A program made the translations under genes and the position numbers. The notes under the pieces are model-generated. The model saw only the letters and a list, made by a program, of their open reading frames with translations. It had not been told where the DNA came from and searched no databases. Shown here piece by piece: positions 1 through 11,700 of a stretch of 64,000 nucleotides of DNA (positions are counted from its first letter, which is position 1; the number at the start of each line of letters is the position of its first letter). The DNA is taken from contig JAVTLE010000005.1 in assembly GCA_033439295.1 (NCBI GenBank), positions 1,600,501 to 1,664,500 of the forward strand, written 5' to 3'. The DNA comes from Deuterostichococcus epilithicus (Eukaryota > Chlorophyta > Trebouxiophyceae > Prasiolales > Stichococcaceae).

Positions 1-9
1 AATTTCGTG

Positions 10-338
10 ATGCGAAACGCAGCTTGCACACTCCAAAGGTACATACCTCGAGGTTTATCGGCAAACTACCAAACAATGCTTCGTCAGGCCGCGCATCTGG
101 TCGGCCGCCGAGTTGCACTGCTGCCGTCAGCTGATGGCTTGCACGGCAGGGACATCGTTGGTCGTGCCTCGACAGCAGAGCCGCGCATGGGATTGACATG
201 CCTTCGTCAGTTCTTCTCGTCGTCGTCCGTCAATGCCGCTACCTCCTCGGACCGCGACAGCCAGGCGGCCGGTGGCGCGGCGGCAGGAGCGCCGGAGGAA
301 CCGGGCGCTGAGCCGGCGCAGGCAGCCGGCGATGCCGG

Positions 339-374
<36 letters not shown>

Positions 375-1412
375 CGGTGGAAGCGTGGAGCAGGAGCCGC
401 CGACTCTGGAGGGCCTGCAGGCAGAGCTGCAGGCACAGCGTGCGGCTGCCGGGGAGCAGGAAGCCAACGTGGGTCTTTTGGACATCGTGTTCGGTGTCGG
501 TAGTTTGACAAATTTCACCTCCGTTGCTGCACATGCCCACACATGCCAAGCTTTGGCATGGCTCCTTTGACTGCCGATCACGCCATCGAGTTCCATACTG
601 TGCACCATCCGTCGTTTACACCGCACGGGTGGCAAATTCGCCTCAGTCTATGCCAGTCCACCTCTTGGCAGGCAGCGGAGATGAAGGACAAGCTGCTGCG
701 GACGCTGGCGGACATGGAAAACCTGCGGGAGCGGTCTGCGCGCCAGATAGACTCCAACAAGCAGTACGCCGTGCAGGTACTGCCTTGCCGTCACCTGCTG
801 CACACGCGTATCTCGTGTGCATTATCATTCTAAGCAATCATTCGGCTGGTATGCCCTGCACTGCGATGCTGCTTTCGCAAGAACGAGTTGATAGAGGAAT
901 TCAGACCAAGTCATGCATCGTACCCCCAATGCCCGTCAACACGAAAGTGCAGAGTTTTGCTATGAGCCTGCTGCTTCGCAGGCTCACACCCCGCCGACAC
1001 GGTGGGAAGCAGAGCTTCGTCAGGAGCCTGCTCTCTCACGGATCCTGACACATGCCGAGCCGCACTGTTGCAGAGTTCCGCCGACAGCCTGCTGTCTCAG
1101 ATCCTGACACATGCCGAGCCGCACTGATGCAGAGTTTCGCCAAGAGCCTGCTGGACGTAGCAGACAATTTGGAGCGGGCGGCGGGCGCAGTGCCGGAGGC
1201 AGCGCTGCAGCCGGACTCTGGCATGTCCGCTGCTGACGTGTCGAAGCACCTGCGGACGCTGCTGCAGGGCGTGCAGTTGACCGACAAGCAGCTGACCTCG
1301 GTGAGAGCTGGTGTGGGACCTGCGGAAGCTGCTGACCGCCTGCCTTTGTGATTGTCATCACCGAGACCAGAATGTGGCCTGGAGCTCCGCGATCATCACA
1401 AATCAATCATGC

Positions 1413-1447
<35 letters not shown>

Positions 1448-1924
1448 CGTCATCCACTGGGACGGAAGTGTGACGTCGAGTTGCTGAAGGTCTGCATGTT
1501 GCGAGCTTGCCTTGCGGTGCCTGCAGGCGCTGAAGCAGCATGGGGTGGAGAAGTTCGGCTCGTTGGGCGAGAAGTTCGACCCCAACATGCACAGCGCGCT
1601 GTTCGAGATGCCCGACCCCAGCAAGGAGCCCGGCACCGTGGGCGCCGTGACAAAGGTGAGTCACAGCTTGCTAGGAAGTATTGTAGGTTTCTCATCGGCA
1701 GAATATTGCACGATTGTTGGAGTCCACGTTGCTGCCAACGACACCAGAGCTCCGTATGTGCACTGTCCGCGGCGCACCCGTCGCCAACGCTTGTGCACGT
1801 CGCCGTTGCGACGCTCGAATTGTCATGGTGTGAGGCCCGGCTGCGGCGTGACTTGCAGAATGGATACATGCTCAACGGACGGGTGATGCGGGCAGCAGAT
1901 GTTGGCGTGGTGGCTGCACGGTAG
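10..1924 (+). CDS. GRPE: Mitochondrial-type GrpE, nucleotide exchange factor of Hsp70
   Basis: GrpE releases ADP from DnaK-type Hsp70; here it probably serves mitochondrial Hsp70 in protein import and folding. Five exons keep one frame: 10-468, 672-776, 1133-1300, 1527-1655 and 1859-1924, giving 308 residues. The arginine-rich, acid-poor N-terminus looks like a mitochondrial presequence. A low-complexity region follows with 11 consecutive Gln (residues 111-121), then the family motifs: KDKLLRTLADMENLRERS in the long dimer helix, SLLDVADNLERA, the head domain FDPNMHSALFEMPD, and the C-terminal GRVMRAADVGVV. The first ATG (10) is used, but the ATG at 76 could also start the protein. A plastid GrpE is less likely from the presequence alone. 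The intron before exon 3 holds tandem copies of that exon's start, described separately. Confidence 0.93.
340..372 (+). repeat. (CAG)11 trinucleotide repeat coding for polyglutamine
   Basis: Eleven perfect CAG codons lie in frame in GrpE exon 1, between the presequence and the conserved coiled coil. Such repeats usually vary in length between strains. It lies outside the conserved domain and is probably tolerated linker. Confidence 0.95.
940..1160 (+). repeat. Four tandem copies (about 60 bp) of an intron/exon junction in GrpE
   Basis: The motif cagag(t/c)t-c-g followed by agcctgct recurs with its CAG at 950, 1010, 1071 and 1130, so the periods are 60, 61 and 59 bp. The last copy is the real acceptor and start of GrpE exon 3 (exon begins at 1133). 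The three upstream copies are diverged. Copies 3 and 4 also share a segment beginning gatcctgacacatgccgag. Each copy keeps the AG, so the decoys could in principle be used as acceptors. Confidence 0.85.
1414..1446. repeat. (CGG)n microsatellite in a GrpE intron
   Basis: About eleven CGG units lie in the intron between exons 3 and 4 of the GrpE gene. It produces spurious poly-Gly, poly-Ala and poly-Arg frames and has no evident function. Confidence 0.9.
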
Positions 1925-2372
1925 ACGAGTCTGCCGCAGCAGACGAATGCCCTTGCACCCACGGGTTCATGTCCAGTGAGCTTAGCATGGACTCTGGTGT
2001 CGCGGCAGTTTTCGAGGAGTTTGGAATCGAGTGGCAGGTTGCATGATCTGGAGGACATTCTGCCACCTGGCGGCTTAGGGTTTGTGCAAGCAGAGCGTGC
2101 GGTAGAGGCACTCGTCCGGCGAGGTGTCTGGAACGCAGCGGCAGGGAGGCATCATTGTAAGAGGGTGCGCTTGAGTCCTTGATCCTACATCAGATGTGGT
2201 TTAACGAGCCTGACAGCTCCATCCGGTGTCCTGTGGGGAAGGGGAGAAGAGTTCGGTGTTGGACTTGGACTCGGAAGAGTTCCAAGTCGCACCGCGTGCT
2301 GGTTGCCAGATGTTTCCTCATTCTAATGAACATTTCTCTGTCTCTCTAGCAGACGCCGCCTCACGCATGCGC
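1925..2372. other. Convergent intergenic region, GrpE / RPN12
   Basis: Both neighbouring genes end here, so it holds their 3' UTRs. A TGTAA at 2156-2160 on the + strand, 232 nt after the GrpE stop, is a candidate poly(A) signal. I see no gene or repeat in it. Confidence 0.6.
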
Positions 2373-5055
2373 TCAAACGATGCGCTCCAACTCGCGGGCG
2401 TAGGTCATAGAGTTGCTTATGACTTCCAGCGCGTTGATGTCGTGCGCTCCCGCCTTCTCCGGCGGCTGGAAGAACACCCGACCGTCCCGCAGGTCCCAGC
2501 CCCGCTGCGCATGTTCCCCAAAAGGCACGGTCAGCGCGCTGGCATGTGCAGCACTCTTCAGTCCCACCGCTGCAACGAATTTCTGTATTGCAGGCAGCCG
2601 GCCGGCCAGCCATCAGCCAACGCCGTTCGGAGAGGCAGAGATGAAGTGTGCAAACTATCGCAGGCACGCCGCACCTCTGCGGCAAAGCTGGAGGCCTCCT
2701 GGTCGCTCTGGATGAGCAGCAGCCGCTGCGCGTCCGCCACCTTGAGGGAGGGGTAGGCCCGCTCAGAGCAGCCAGCAACCTCGTCCCTGCGCGCCATGCA
2801 GCATCGCAGTGGGTTCTTGTGACGTCCAGCCAAGGCTGTCCACATCACTCCTCTGCAACTGCTGCCAGGCAGGGCATCGAGACCGGCTGGCAAGACCGCC
2901 CCGGAAAGTCCTCACAGGCCAGCGGCAGTTGAAGACCCAGAAGTCGCCTGCCGCGTGCGACCTCCAGCCTTTGTCACCTAAGCGAGGTTTGCTGTTGTCA
3001 ACGCAGCCAGCTGCACAACCAAAGGCCGCAGCCGCACCTGACGGTGGTGGACAGCAGCTCCATGAAGTAGGCGTAGGAGGCGGCAGGCGCCGCGGAGCGT
3101 GCCTCCAGCACCCTGTTGTAGGCGCCCTCCATCAGCCACTGCTCCAGCTGCACGATGTAGCGCACGCACTCCTGCTGCTGCGCCTGCGGGGGCGACACGC
3201 GGCGCTCACGGTGTGTCCGTGCTCGAGCTTGTCTGGCGCTGTGTTCAGGTCGGGAGCGTCGGCGTGCCGACAGCGGCACCTGCTGACGTGTCAGCAATGC
3301 CTTGCAACCCGCAGGCGCTGAGCCGGAAAAAGCGGCAGCGGCAGCGGCGATGGCGAGCTGGGCGGCACGTGCAGGCGCTGTCCTTGCCGAGGCGCACGGG
3401 GCGGTTGGTAGCAAGACCGCCGCCCAGAAACGACGTGCATTCAAGCGAGGCTCGGTCAGGGTGCGCTTGGGCGCTGTCCGTGCATTCGGAAGACACTCGG
3501 GAATTAGGTGGCCGCTCCACCGCGCTCGTGATTGTTCATGGGCCAGCTCAAGACAGTGCAGTGCTGTTTGGGACGATGTCAGGGTCCGGGGGTGAGCACA
3601 CCTCTGCAGGTATAATTTCGAGCTCCGTGTGGAACTCTGCGATGCGGTTCTGCACGAGCAGCCGCAGCAGGTTGAGGCCTGTGAGCTCCGACTCGTGCGG
3701 CGACGCCGGCAGCAACTTTCTGCGCAACAGCACAGCCGAGTGCTTGGAGACGTTGATTCAGCGCAGGTGCTTCTATGTTCCAGTCTTTCCCACGAGGAGC
3801 GACACCAATAAGGTCTGCCACCGCCTCACAGTCCACTGCAGCCTCATGCCACAAGGGCAGACGCCCCACCTGGAGTCCATATAATGCTGCCGCAGTTGCT
3901 GATATTCCCGCTCAAAGGCCGCCTCATCGTGCAGCTGCACGCTGACCTGAACGGCTATCTCCATCACATCTCCTGCGGGCGAGGCAGGCAGGCAATGCTG
4001 TCAGTGAGCCGTCTCGAGTCCGCCCAGCAGGGTTGCAGGGACAGCGACAGCACCGCGGTGCAAACCAAGCGTCTCGTTCTCTCTCAGTAGGTGCGCCACA
4101 ACCTGAGGGAGTGCAACACTCAGCCCGCCAGTGCAAGTCTACTCACTGGCGACTACGAGCAGCTGCTCGACTGGGAGGCTGCCGTGGCTCTCTAGCAATT
4201 GCAGCTGCACGGGCGGACACACTGTCGCGGTTATACCTGTTTGCTTGACCGGCAGGCCGCACAACATTGGGGCATGAGAACGCTCAACTCTGCCCAGGAC
4301 ATGAATGTGCGGCAGCTGCAGCATGCGCACGCTCCCGCGTGAGCGTGCTCACCTTGGCTTCTGACACCAGCTGGCCGCAGGAACCCCAGTCTTTGGCATT
4401 GTATGCAGCCTGGCCGCAGACACGCCAAGTGTTACGAGTTTATGCCTGACAAACTCTCGAGCGGGCACTGCAAGGCATTCAGATGGCCAAAAGCGGGTTT
4501 GCAGGTAAGGCGCACAGCATATGTGGCTCGGTGGCGGTCAGCGTCTGCTTGCCGCTTACCTTGAGCTTTTGCAACTTATCGAACGACATTGACGCACACT
4601 GCCGGCCGAGACGAGGCAGCAGACGGTTCTGATGCACCTCTTTTACACTCCACTTCCTCCACTCAGCCGCAGGCGGACGATGCACAGTCACTGGCCACGA
4701 TTCGAGCACAGTCACTGGCCACGATTCGAGAGGACCTCTACAGCAGTGAAGTCGACGTTTGGCATCGTGTTCAGCAATCGCAGTTGTTGGCCATGTGCGG
4801 ATTTGTACCTCCCTTCTGCAGCATTGATTGTTCCTGCACCCAGACTCCCAGAGCCTTGCACTTCGCGCGGCTGCAGCGCCATGAGTGCTGACAAAGCGCC
4901 CGCAGCGCTGAGCTTGGTCCATCAACGAGGCTGCTGCCGCTGAACCTGGGATTTTGCGACGCGTTCACGGCAGCTTTGAGACCGTCAAGATGGCCCAGAC
5001 CACTGTTGAAGAGGTACGGCCGCGCTCTACTGAGCCTTCGATGAAGTTCGCACAT
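2373..5055 (-). CDS. RPN12: 26S proteasome regulatory lid subunit RPN12 (PSMD8)
   Basis: RPN12 is a PCI-domain subunit of the 19S lid and is needed for lid-base joining. Eight exons splice in one frame: 5055-4969, 4598-4560, 4204-4147, 3972-3870, 3719-3602, 3183-3038, 2786-2675 and 2504-2373, about 264 residues, the normal family size. Diagnostic stretches are [24 protein letters not shown], the near-invariant [44 protein letters not shown] and the C-terminal [15 protein letters not shown]. The exon 1 donor (GCC then GTGAAC) was chosen because it gives a gap-free match of LKAA-x-x-x-x-x-FDK to the family. The ATG at 5055 is the only in-frame ATG seen upstream, but the first 17 or so residues match nothing I know. 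It is head-to-head with the next gene, 93 bp between start codons. Confidence 0.93.
4682..4729. repeat. Two perfect 24-bp direct repeats in an RPN12 intron
   Basis: A 24-bp segment containing cactggccacgattcgag occurs twice back to back within the first intron of RPN12. It is a recent small tandem duplication, and no function is evident. Confidence 0.85.
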
Positions 5056-5148
5056 GTAGGCATCTTGTCTCAAGGCCGCAATCGAACCCCGTTTGCCCAA
5101 TACCTGATGTGAGACAATGCGCCGGCGCGCTCGCCACTCCTGATTTTC
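5056..5148. promoter_or_regulatory. Very short bidirectional promoter, RPN12 / CS-like gene
   Basis: Only 93 bp separate the proposed start codons of RPN12 (-) and the CS/PIH1-like reading frame (+), so both promoters and 5' UTRs must fit or overlap here. I recognise no named element in it. If either start is wrong the interval changes. Confidence 0.45.
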
Positions 5149-5603
5149 ATGTGCTTCAGCTTGTCATCTGCTCAGGTGCCGTCGCACACTCTGAGACGGC
5201 TTGAAGATGATGGTCCCAACAGGCTGCACTTGGAAGTTTTCCTGCCAGGTGCGTCTACATGCATTCTGCCGTATGCAGCGCTCAGCAGCATGCCTGTTGT
5301 TGTGCACACCCACACGGTCTGGCCGTGCGTCTGCAGGCGTGCAGTCCGCGTCCGAGATCGAGGTGGTCGTGACGGACAGGAGCATTTCAGTGCGAGTGCC
5401 CGGCCGATACCGCCTGGTGCGGCGTGCCATCATGACCACCAGTGCACCAATGATCCGACTGCGCGCCCGACACGCTCAGACTGCGTGCGGTGATGAGTGG
5501 TGTCGATCGCTCACTTCATGTGTCGCAGGAGTTGCCTTTGGGGCTGCCCGTGACCCCCAAGCCGCAGTCCGTCAAGTTTGTTCGCAAGCGTTCGCTGCTC
5601 CGG
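5149..5603 (+). CDS. CS/PIH1-C-like beta-sandwich domain, possibly the N-terminus of the J protein
   Basis: Three exons join in frame: 5149-5248, 5337-5416 and 5529-5603. They encode about 85 residues with the strand pattern of the CS/PIH1 C-terminal fold: RLHLEVFLPGVQSASEIEVVV, SISVRVPGRYRL, then LPLGLPVTPKPQSVKFVRKR. CS domains bind Hsp90-type chaperones and PIH1 proteins act in R2TP and dynein assembly, so a chaperone link is inferred from fold only. No N-terminal PIH1 half is present. After 5603 (phase 0) no stop-terminated exon fits. The only splice that meets a coherent downstream frame goes to the acceptor at 5793, joining this domain to the next gene. I list it separately because that fusion is unproven. 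Confidence 0.4.
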
Positions 5604-5781
5604 GTGAGCTGCTGCCAGATGGTGCCGCATACACATGGTGTCCATTGCACTGATTGCAGCAGCTCATGTCGGGCTTTCAGATCCAACTCAAATTGTGCCG
5701 AGCATGCCTGGCATGTCACGAAAGACAACGTCTCATCTTGCAGCAAGCCTTCGGTAAGCGAGTTCACATGGCCTCAAACGC

Positions 5782-8700
5782 ATGGATTCACAGGCGATTC
5801 TGCTGGTGGAGAACTCTTCCGCCGCCGCGCAGCCGTCCTGCAGCGGCTCCCCCACGGCAGACAGCAGCGGAGAGGCAACGGAGAGCAACGAGCCGCCGAC
5901 GCTGCACACCGCGACAAGCGGCAGCGCCCGGAAGCGGGCCCATGCGCCTCCGCCGCCATTTCAATTTTCTGCGACGGCCGCCCCCGGCAGCACACGCAGC
6001 CAGCGCCCGCCGCAGCCGCACCCAAAGCAGCAGCCGGGCACAGCGCCGCCTCTGGAGCCGAGCTGGTCGCCTGCGGCGTCGAGCATGAACGGCAGCACCC
6101 GGGACCAGGCAGGTGAGGCGAGCTCCGAGCACGCCTCCGCGCAGAACGGCCGGCGAAACGGCGCTGCTGCACACGACCTGCCCGACCGCGGCGCGGCGGC
6201 AAAGGAAGAGGAGCTGGCAGCCAGTCCTGCGCAACGGCAGGCCGGCATCAAGCGCGGCTTCTTTGGCGCGCCAGCTGCAAAGGCCGCTGTCTCGAATGGC
6301 ACCTCGCACAGCAGCTGCGGGAGCCGCAGCAGCGACAGCGAGGGCCCGAGCAGCGCAAGCACTGCGACCCGCCAGAGCGGCTGCGCAGCGCCGGAAGTGG
6401 AGGCACCGACCGCGCCCGCACCGACCATGCCGCCGGCGCCGCGGGAGACAGAGGAGGACATCTACGAGGCCGCCAAGGTCCGTGTCTGATTGCCGACCGT
6501 CAGCACAATGTGTGACCTGATACCGGTGTCGTTCTCAGACGATGTTGCAGGGCTAGCAAGCCAGACGAGTCAGTCAGTGCACGTTCGCCCCCGCATCCTG
6601 GCCAGTACTGCTGCACAGAAACATGCGTGCCAATGCAAACATGCACTGGACATTCTGACCTCATAGTTTGAAGCTCCTTGTCACTGCAGTTGCGGCAGAA
6701 CCAGGAGGCGGCCACGGCGTTTGCAGCAAAGGCGGACTTGGCGCTGCGCGCAGGGGACCTGACGAGCGTCAAGCGAGCCGTGAGCTCATTTCTGCCAAGC
6801 GTGGATGCGCTCCTTGCTGGGACCATACCAGTCCCATCACCCATGCGTGCTTCTGCAGCCTACGCTGCAGCCACAGCCTGTAGTCTGAGTCGCTCGAGTC
6901 ACGAGTCAAGTCAGCACCCTCTCGCGGGTGCTACTGCATCAGAGCCTGTCAGGTTCCATGCAATCCAGCTGCAAAGGGGCAATGCCAGTGTCTGGTATTT
7001 CAGGGAAAATCTGTGCAGCGGTCCATTCTCGCTCGACCCACTGCGGTGGAGTTTGACGCAAAGCCGCCCTGGACAACTGCTGTGTGCACGGCAGATCGCA
7101 CTGCTGGAGAAGGCGGTGCGGCTGGCGCCAGGCGCGCGCAACGAGACCGCCCTGAGTCAGGCGCTCGCGCGCGCCGACGCGCTGCGGGAGCAGGCGACGC
7201 CGACGCCGTCGCGGCCCGCCCGGCGGCTGCGGCGGCGCAAGGCGGCGCCCCGGCTGCCTCTCCCCACGCGGCGACCGGACATGGCAGCGGTGCCGGCGCC
7301 GGGCCCAGCAGCACTTGGGATGGGCCCAGCAGCAGCTGGGACTATGCGTCGGGCGCAGGACCGTCCGGCGGCACTGCAGGGTGGGAGGAGGAGGGCGAGC
7401 CGATATCGCCGACGTTGTCCACATCCAGCAGCGGCTCCAACGACCCGGGCCCTTTTGCAGGCGGGTCGCCACTCAGCACTCCCGTGCGAACACACAACAG
7501 TCCCACGTTCACTCGCAGACACACGCGCCGTGCACATCTCGCATGGCATCGGCACTGCGCCGGCAGCAAACATCCCTCATGCGGCTTCTCGGGGCCCGCC
7601 TCGCGGCGCAGGCTCTGCCCCGCCCTCTGCTGATGAAGGGCTGTCCGTGTAGCTGTCCAGCGACCTGGCGCCTTGCTGTCCGGCTGACAGTACGGCGTGT
7701 CTGCACGTCCCTTGATGCCGGGCCTGCGGTGGTATGACAGCCCGCACAGGGCTTCACGCGGCTCGGAATGTGCGTGCAGGTGGCACTCCTGGCGGTGCTC
7801 AGCACGGCTGGCAGGGAAGCGGGCCATTTCCTGATGCGGAGCCGCTGCCCTCCGCCAGTGAGCCGCAGCGGGAGCCTATCAGGTGGTGGTGGACGCTCAG
7901 CGCGGAAGGTGGGTGGTGCCGGTTGAACCTGCATTTGCATTCGGTTGTTGCCGCTGGCAAGAGGCGCAGTCTGCCCGGCGAGGCTCCAGGCTACTGCTTT
8001 GGCTGTGTTGGCTTCCAGTCCTTGAGGCGCAGCCGTGTGCACCACTGCGCAGCATGCGTCCGTCAACCGCACCGCGGACACCGGTGCTGCCGTGCCATTC
8101 GTCCATCGAACTGCCGCCTGGATGGCCTGTGCCACAGCCGACATCGAGCACAAAGCAAGCAGCGGGCCGGGCTGCGCCGTCACGCCTCGCCGTTTCCTGC
8201 CTGCAGAGATACTGGCGCTGCCCGCTTGGAAGCAGAAGATCGTGATTGGCGCCCGGATCTTGTACCTGCTCGCCTCCTTCCTGCCGCCAGTCGGCATGTG
8301 GGCTGCGGCGCGCGCGCTGTCCGCCTTCGAGCAGTGTCTCATGGTCTCCGTCATGCGCGTCTTTGGCGGCCGCCGCCGCTGCCGGTGGCTCCAGGTGGGC
8401 GGACTCCCCGGGCGCTGCCGAGCGCGTGTGTTTTCAGATCTATCTGGAGGGCACAGCAGGACACTGCTCGCTGATGATGATGATAGGTGACCCTGCATGA
8501 CTGAATGCCGCCATCAATAGACCTGAACACAACATGGCCATCCGGCGACACCTCCAGAACCCCTGCAGATTGCATGGTTTCTTGCAGCCATGCACAGCGC
8601 AGCGCTATGCGTGAGCGCCCCTTGCACAGCGTCCTGACTGCCGTCACTCGCATGCTGCAGGACACCCTGATCGTCGGCGGGCCGCCGGCCTGGGGTGTGC

Positions 8701-11700
8701 GGGCCGTTGCCGCGGGCTTCTACGGCAGCCTGTTCTACGCAGCGCCCGTCCTCTTCACCTGGCCCTTCCACCTGATCTCCTTTTGGTGGTACTACTTCGT
8801 CTGGCGGCCCACCTGGTACATGGCGGCCCTGGACACGTTCGTGCTCTATCGTGAGTTTTCGACCCTCAGTTCTCTGTGTTTAAATACCTGGTTCATGAAT
8901 TGGGTCATACTTATGCAAGTCATGTGTGTGGCCCAGCTGCACCATGCTGGCCGGCAAGCACAAACCATCCATCCTCCGCGTTGACAGCAATCCTCAGCTG
9001 CAGCCAGCATCCGATAGGCTTTGACCCTCAAGAAGCACCAGAATGGTGCCAGCGCGCGTGCTTACAACTTCTAGGCAGCACCAGGTTGCTGTTCTTCGCT
9101 CAGTGAATCCACCCTGAGCCGAGGCTCGTGAACCTTGAGCACCATGCTGAAGCAGCAGGGCAGGACCACGGCAAAAGTGCGCGACGGCCGCAGCTTTCCA
9201 CTGCTGCAGACCTGGCCGGCAGCTCGGTCATCGTGCTGGCGGTGACCGCGTACCCGGCGATGCTGTGGGCGGTTGGCGGCGGCTGGTGGGGCCTGCTGGG
9301 CATGGTCTTCCACGTGGCGATGCTATTCAAGGGCGTCTTCCAGGACTTCAGCCAGCTCAACGGTTTCCTGGTGTCTTGGACCCTGTTCCGCTGGGCGTGC
9401 GCCCTTCGGTGAGGCCTTGGATGGCAACTCGGCTCGGGGTTTCGACGAGCGCTCCCTGCATTCATCCCCCAAGAGCCACTGCCCGGTGGGAGTGCAGCGG
9501 AAGCCGCTGCCCTGGCGCACCGGCGCCACACTCCGCCATTCCGCCATGGGGTTCCACCGCCCCCCGCACGCCTTGGCCTTGCAGGACGAGCTTGCATCCC
9601 TTGCTGCAGACTGCCGCGGCTGTGATCTGTGACAAGCGGACTGCGCACTTGCTTGCAGCCTGCGCCCTGTTCCCGAGGCATGCCTGCTGCAGGTTGCTGC
9701 ACGCTGACTTGCGGCGCGCGTGCCGAGCGCAGGATGTGGCTGGCGCTGCCGGCCGTCGTCTTGGTGGTGGCCATGTCCTACGTCTTCCAGAGCATGCCCC
9801 GCGCCTCGGACTCAGGCACGTGATCAGGCGCTAGGCCCCGCACCGACTGGTGCTCACTTCCCGCCTGCCTGATGTTGCTATGCCACACCAGCTGCCCGCC
9901 AAACGCCGGATGAAGCGTTCAAGCTCTGCCTCTGCTCCCCATCAGGCGCCTGATAGCGCATGAGAGAGGCACCACCAGCCGGCCATGAGGTCCCTGAGCT
10001 GCTCGTAACTGCAGACGGTGGCAGCGGCAGCGGCGGGCTGCGGTCCAACATGCCGAGACCGGAGGTGCCGGAGGGCGCCGCCGGGGAGGTCGCCCGCGTG
10101 CTGGGCGCCACCACGCACTACGAGGTCTTGGAGGTGGAGCACGATGCAGGTGGGAGTCCCATGCCGACCAAGGTGTCTTCTCTGCTTTTTTGCACGGCCC
10201 CTGTGTGCCATCTGGCCCGGCTCCCAGCCCGACCACCCTGAGGCCGCGTGCTGCTGTCTGCTGCATAGCGTCTCACGCAGTTTGTGCCGCAAGTGGTGCT
10301 CGTCGATGTTAGACTGCTGCAAGACGCCCTGCCGATGGGACGAAGTCAGGCGGAATCACTTGTGGTGCTTTGCCAGTTTGAGCGCACCCTGCACTTCCTG
10401 TCGGATGCGGTCGCCAGAGCAGCTGGCAGGTCGGACACGACGACGAGAATGGCGCCCGGGGCTGCCTATCAGCCTGTTCTTTTTTTAAGGGGCCTGGGCC
10501 CTACGTACCTTTCTCTTTTTTAAAAAACCACTAAAAAAAGAACGGGGCAGAAGGGGGCCCGGGTCTACCTCTTATCTCGTTCTCTTTTAAAGGGGCATGG
10601 CCCCTATCTAAAAGGAACTTACAAAAGAACAGGACAGAAGGGGCCCGGGGCTACCTATCAGCCTGTTCTTTTGTAAAGGGGCCTGGGCCCTACGTACCTT
10701 TCTCTTTTAAAAAAGAACTTCAAAAGAACGGGACAGAAGGGCGCCCGGGGCTACCCCCATTCAAAAAAGAACAGGACAGAAGTAGGCCCGGGGCTACCTA
10801 TCAGCCTGTTCTTTCTTAAAGGGGCCTGGGCCCACGTACCTTTCTCTTTTAAAAACGAACTTAAAAAAGGGCGCCCGGGGCTACCTCTTATCTCGTTCGT
10901 AAAGGGGCCTGGGCCCTACGTACCTTTCTCTTTAAAAAGCACCTAAAAAGAACAAGACAGAAGGGCGCCCGGGGCTACCCCCATTTAAAAAAGAACAGGG
11001 CAGAAGGGGGCTTACCTATCAGCCTGTTCTTTTGTAAATTTTCCCGAGCCAGGTCATTATCTCGCTCTAGAATGCTCTTCCAAGTCGGACACGACGACGA
11101 GTTGCAAAAAGCTGCCAACTACGAACAGGTGCTTGACGAACTGCTGCAATGCGGCGTAGTTCCTGTCGCTTGCAGACAAGGCAGCCATCAGGCAGACAAA
11201 GCGGGACAAGTCGTTGCTGGACGGACTGCTGTGTTCTGACGCAGTCCTGGTGTTCATGCAGACGAGGCGGCCATCAGGAAGGCCAAGCGCGACAAGCTGC
11301 TGGCGACCCACCCCGACAAGCTTGGGTCCAACGCCGTTGGTGCCAACCTGGCGGTCGGCCGCGTCACGCAGGTGTGAATGCCTGCAGCTGTACTCATCCA
11401 ACCAATGAGCGCAGCTCTGCGAGTTGACCAAGATGTTCTTGATGCAGCACAGTGCGTATATGACCTCACTCCGACAACAACCACATATGAGCTCCCTCCT
11501 CCCCAACTGGTGGTTGGCAGGCGCCCATACTGTGTGACTGGTCTGGTCATGCACGCAAATGACTGCATTTTCTTTTATTCTCCGTCGAGTGGCCATGCAT
11601 GGGGTGTTGCTGCCAGACTGTCTCTGCTCGTCGTCTGTCATCAGAAGTTGGACGTGTGCCTGTGCTAGCGAGGCTGTATCCCAGCCGTGCCATCGTCAGG

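Noticed and set aside
5961-6461. Long antisense open frames opposite the J-protein N-terminal region
   Set aside because: They are a product of high GC content and Ala/Ser-rich coding on the other strand. They have no family motif.
10448-11083. Repeat array considered as CRISPR or centromeric satellite
   Set aside because: The units are irregular, inverted in part and lack unique spacers. The genome is eukaryotic, and the array is short, intronic and flanked by a direct repeat.
11149-11220. The upstream HPD-exon copy as a second J domain
   Set aside because: It lacks HPD, has diverged and sits alone in an intron. It is a duplication relic.
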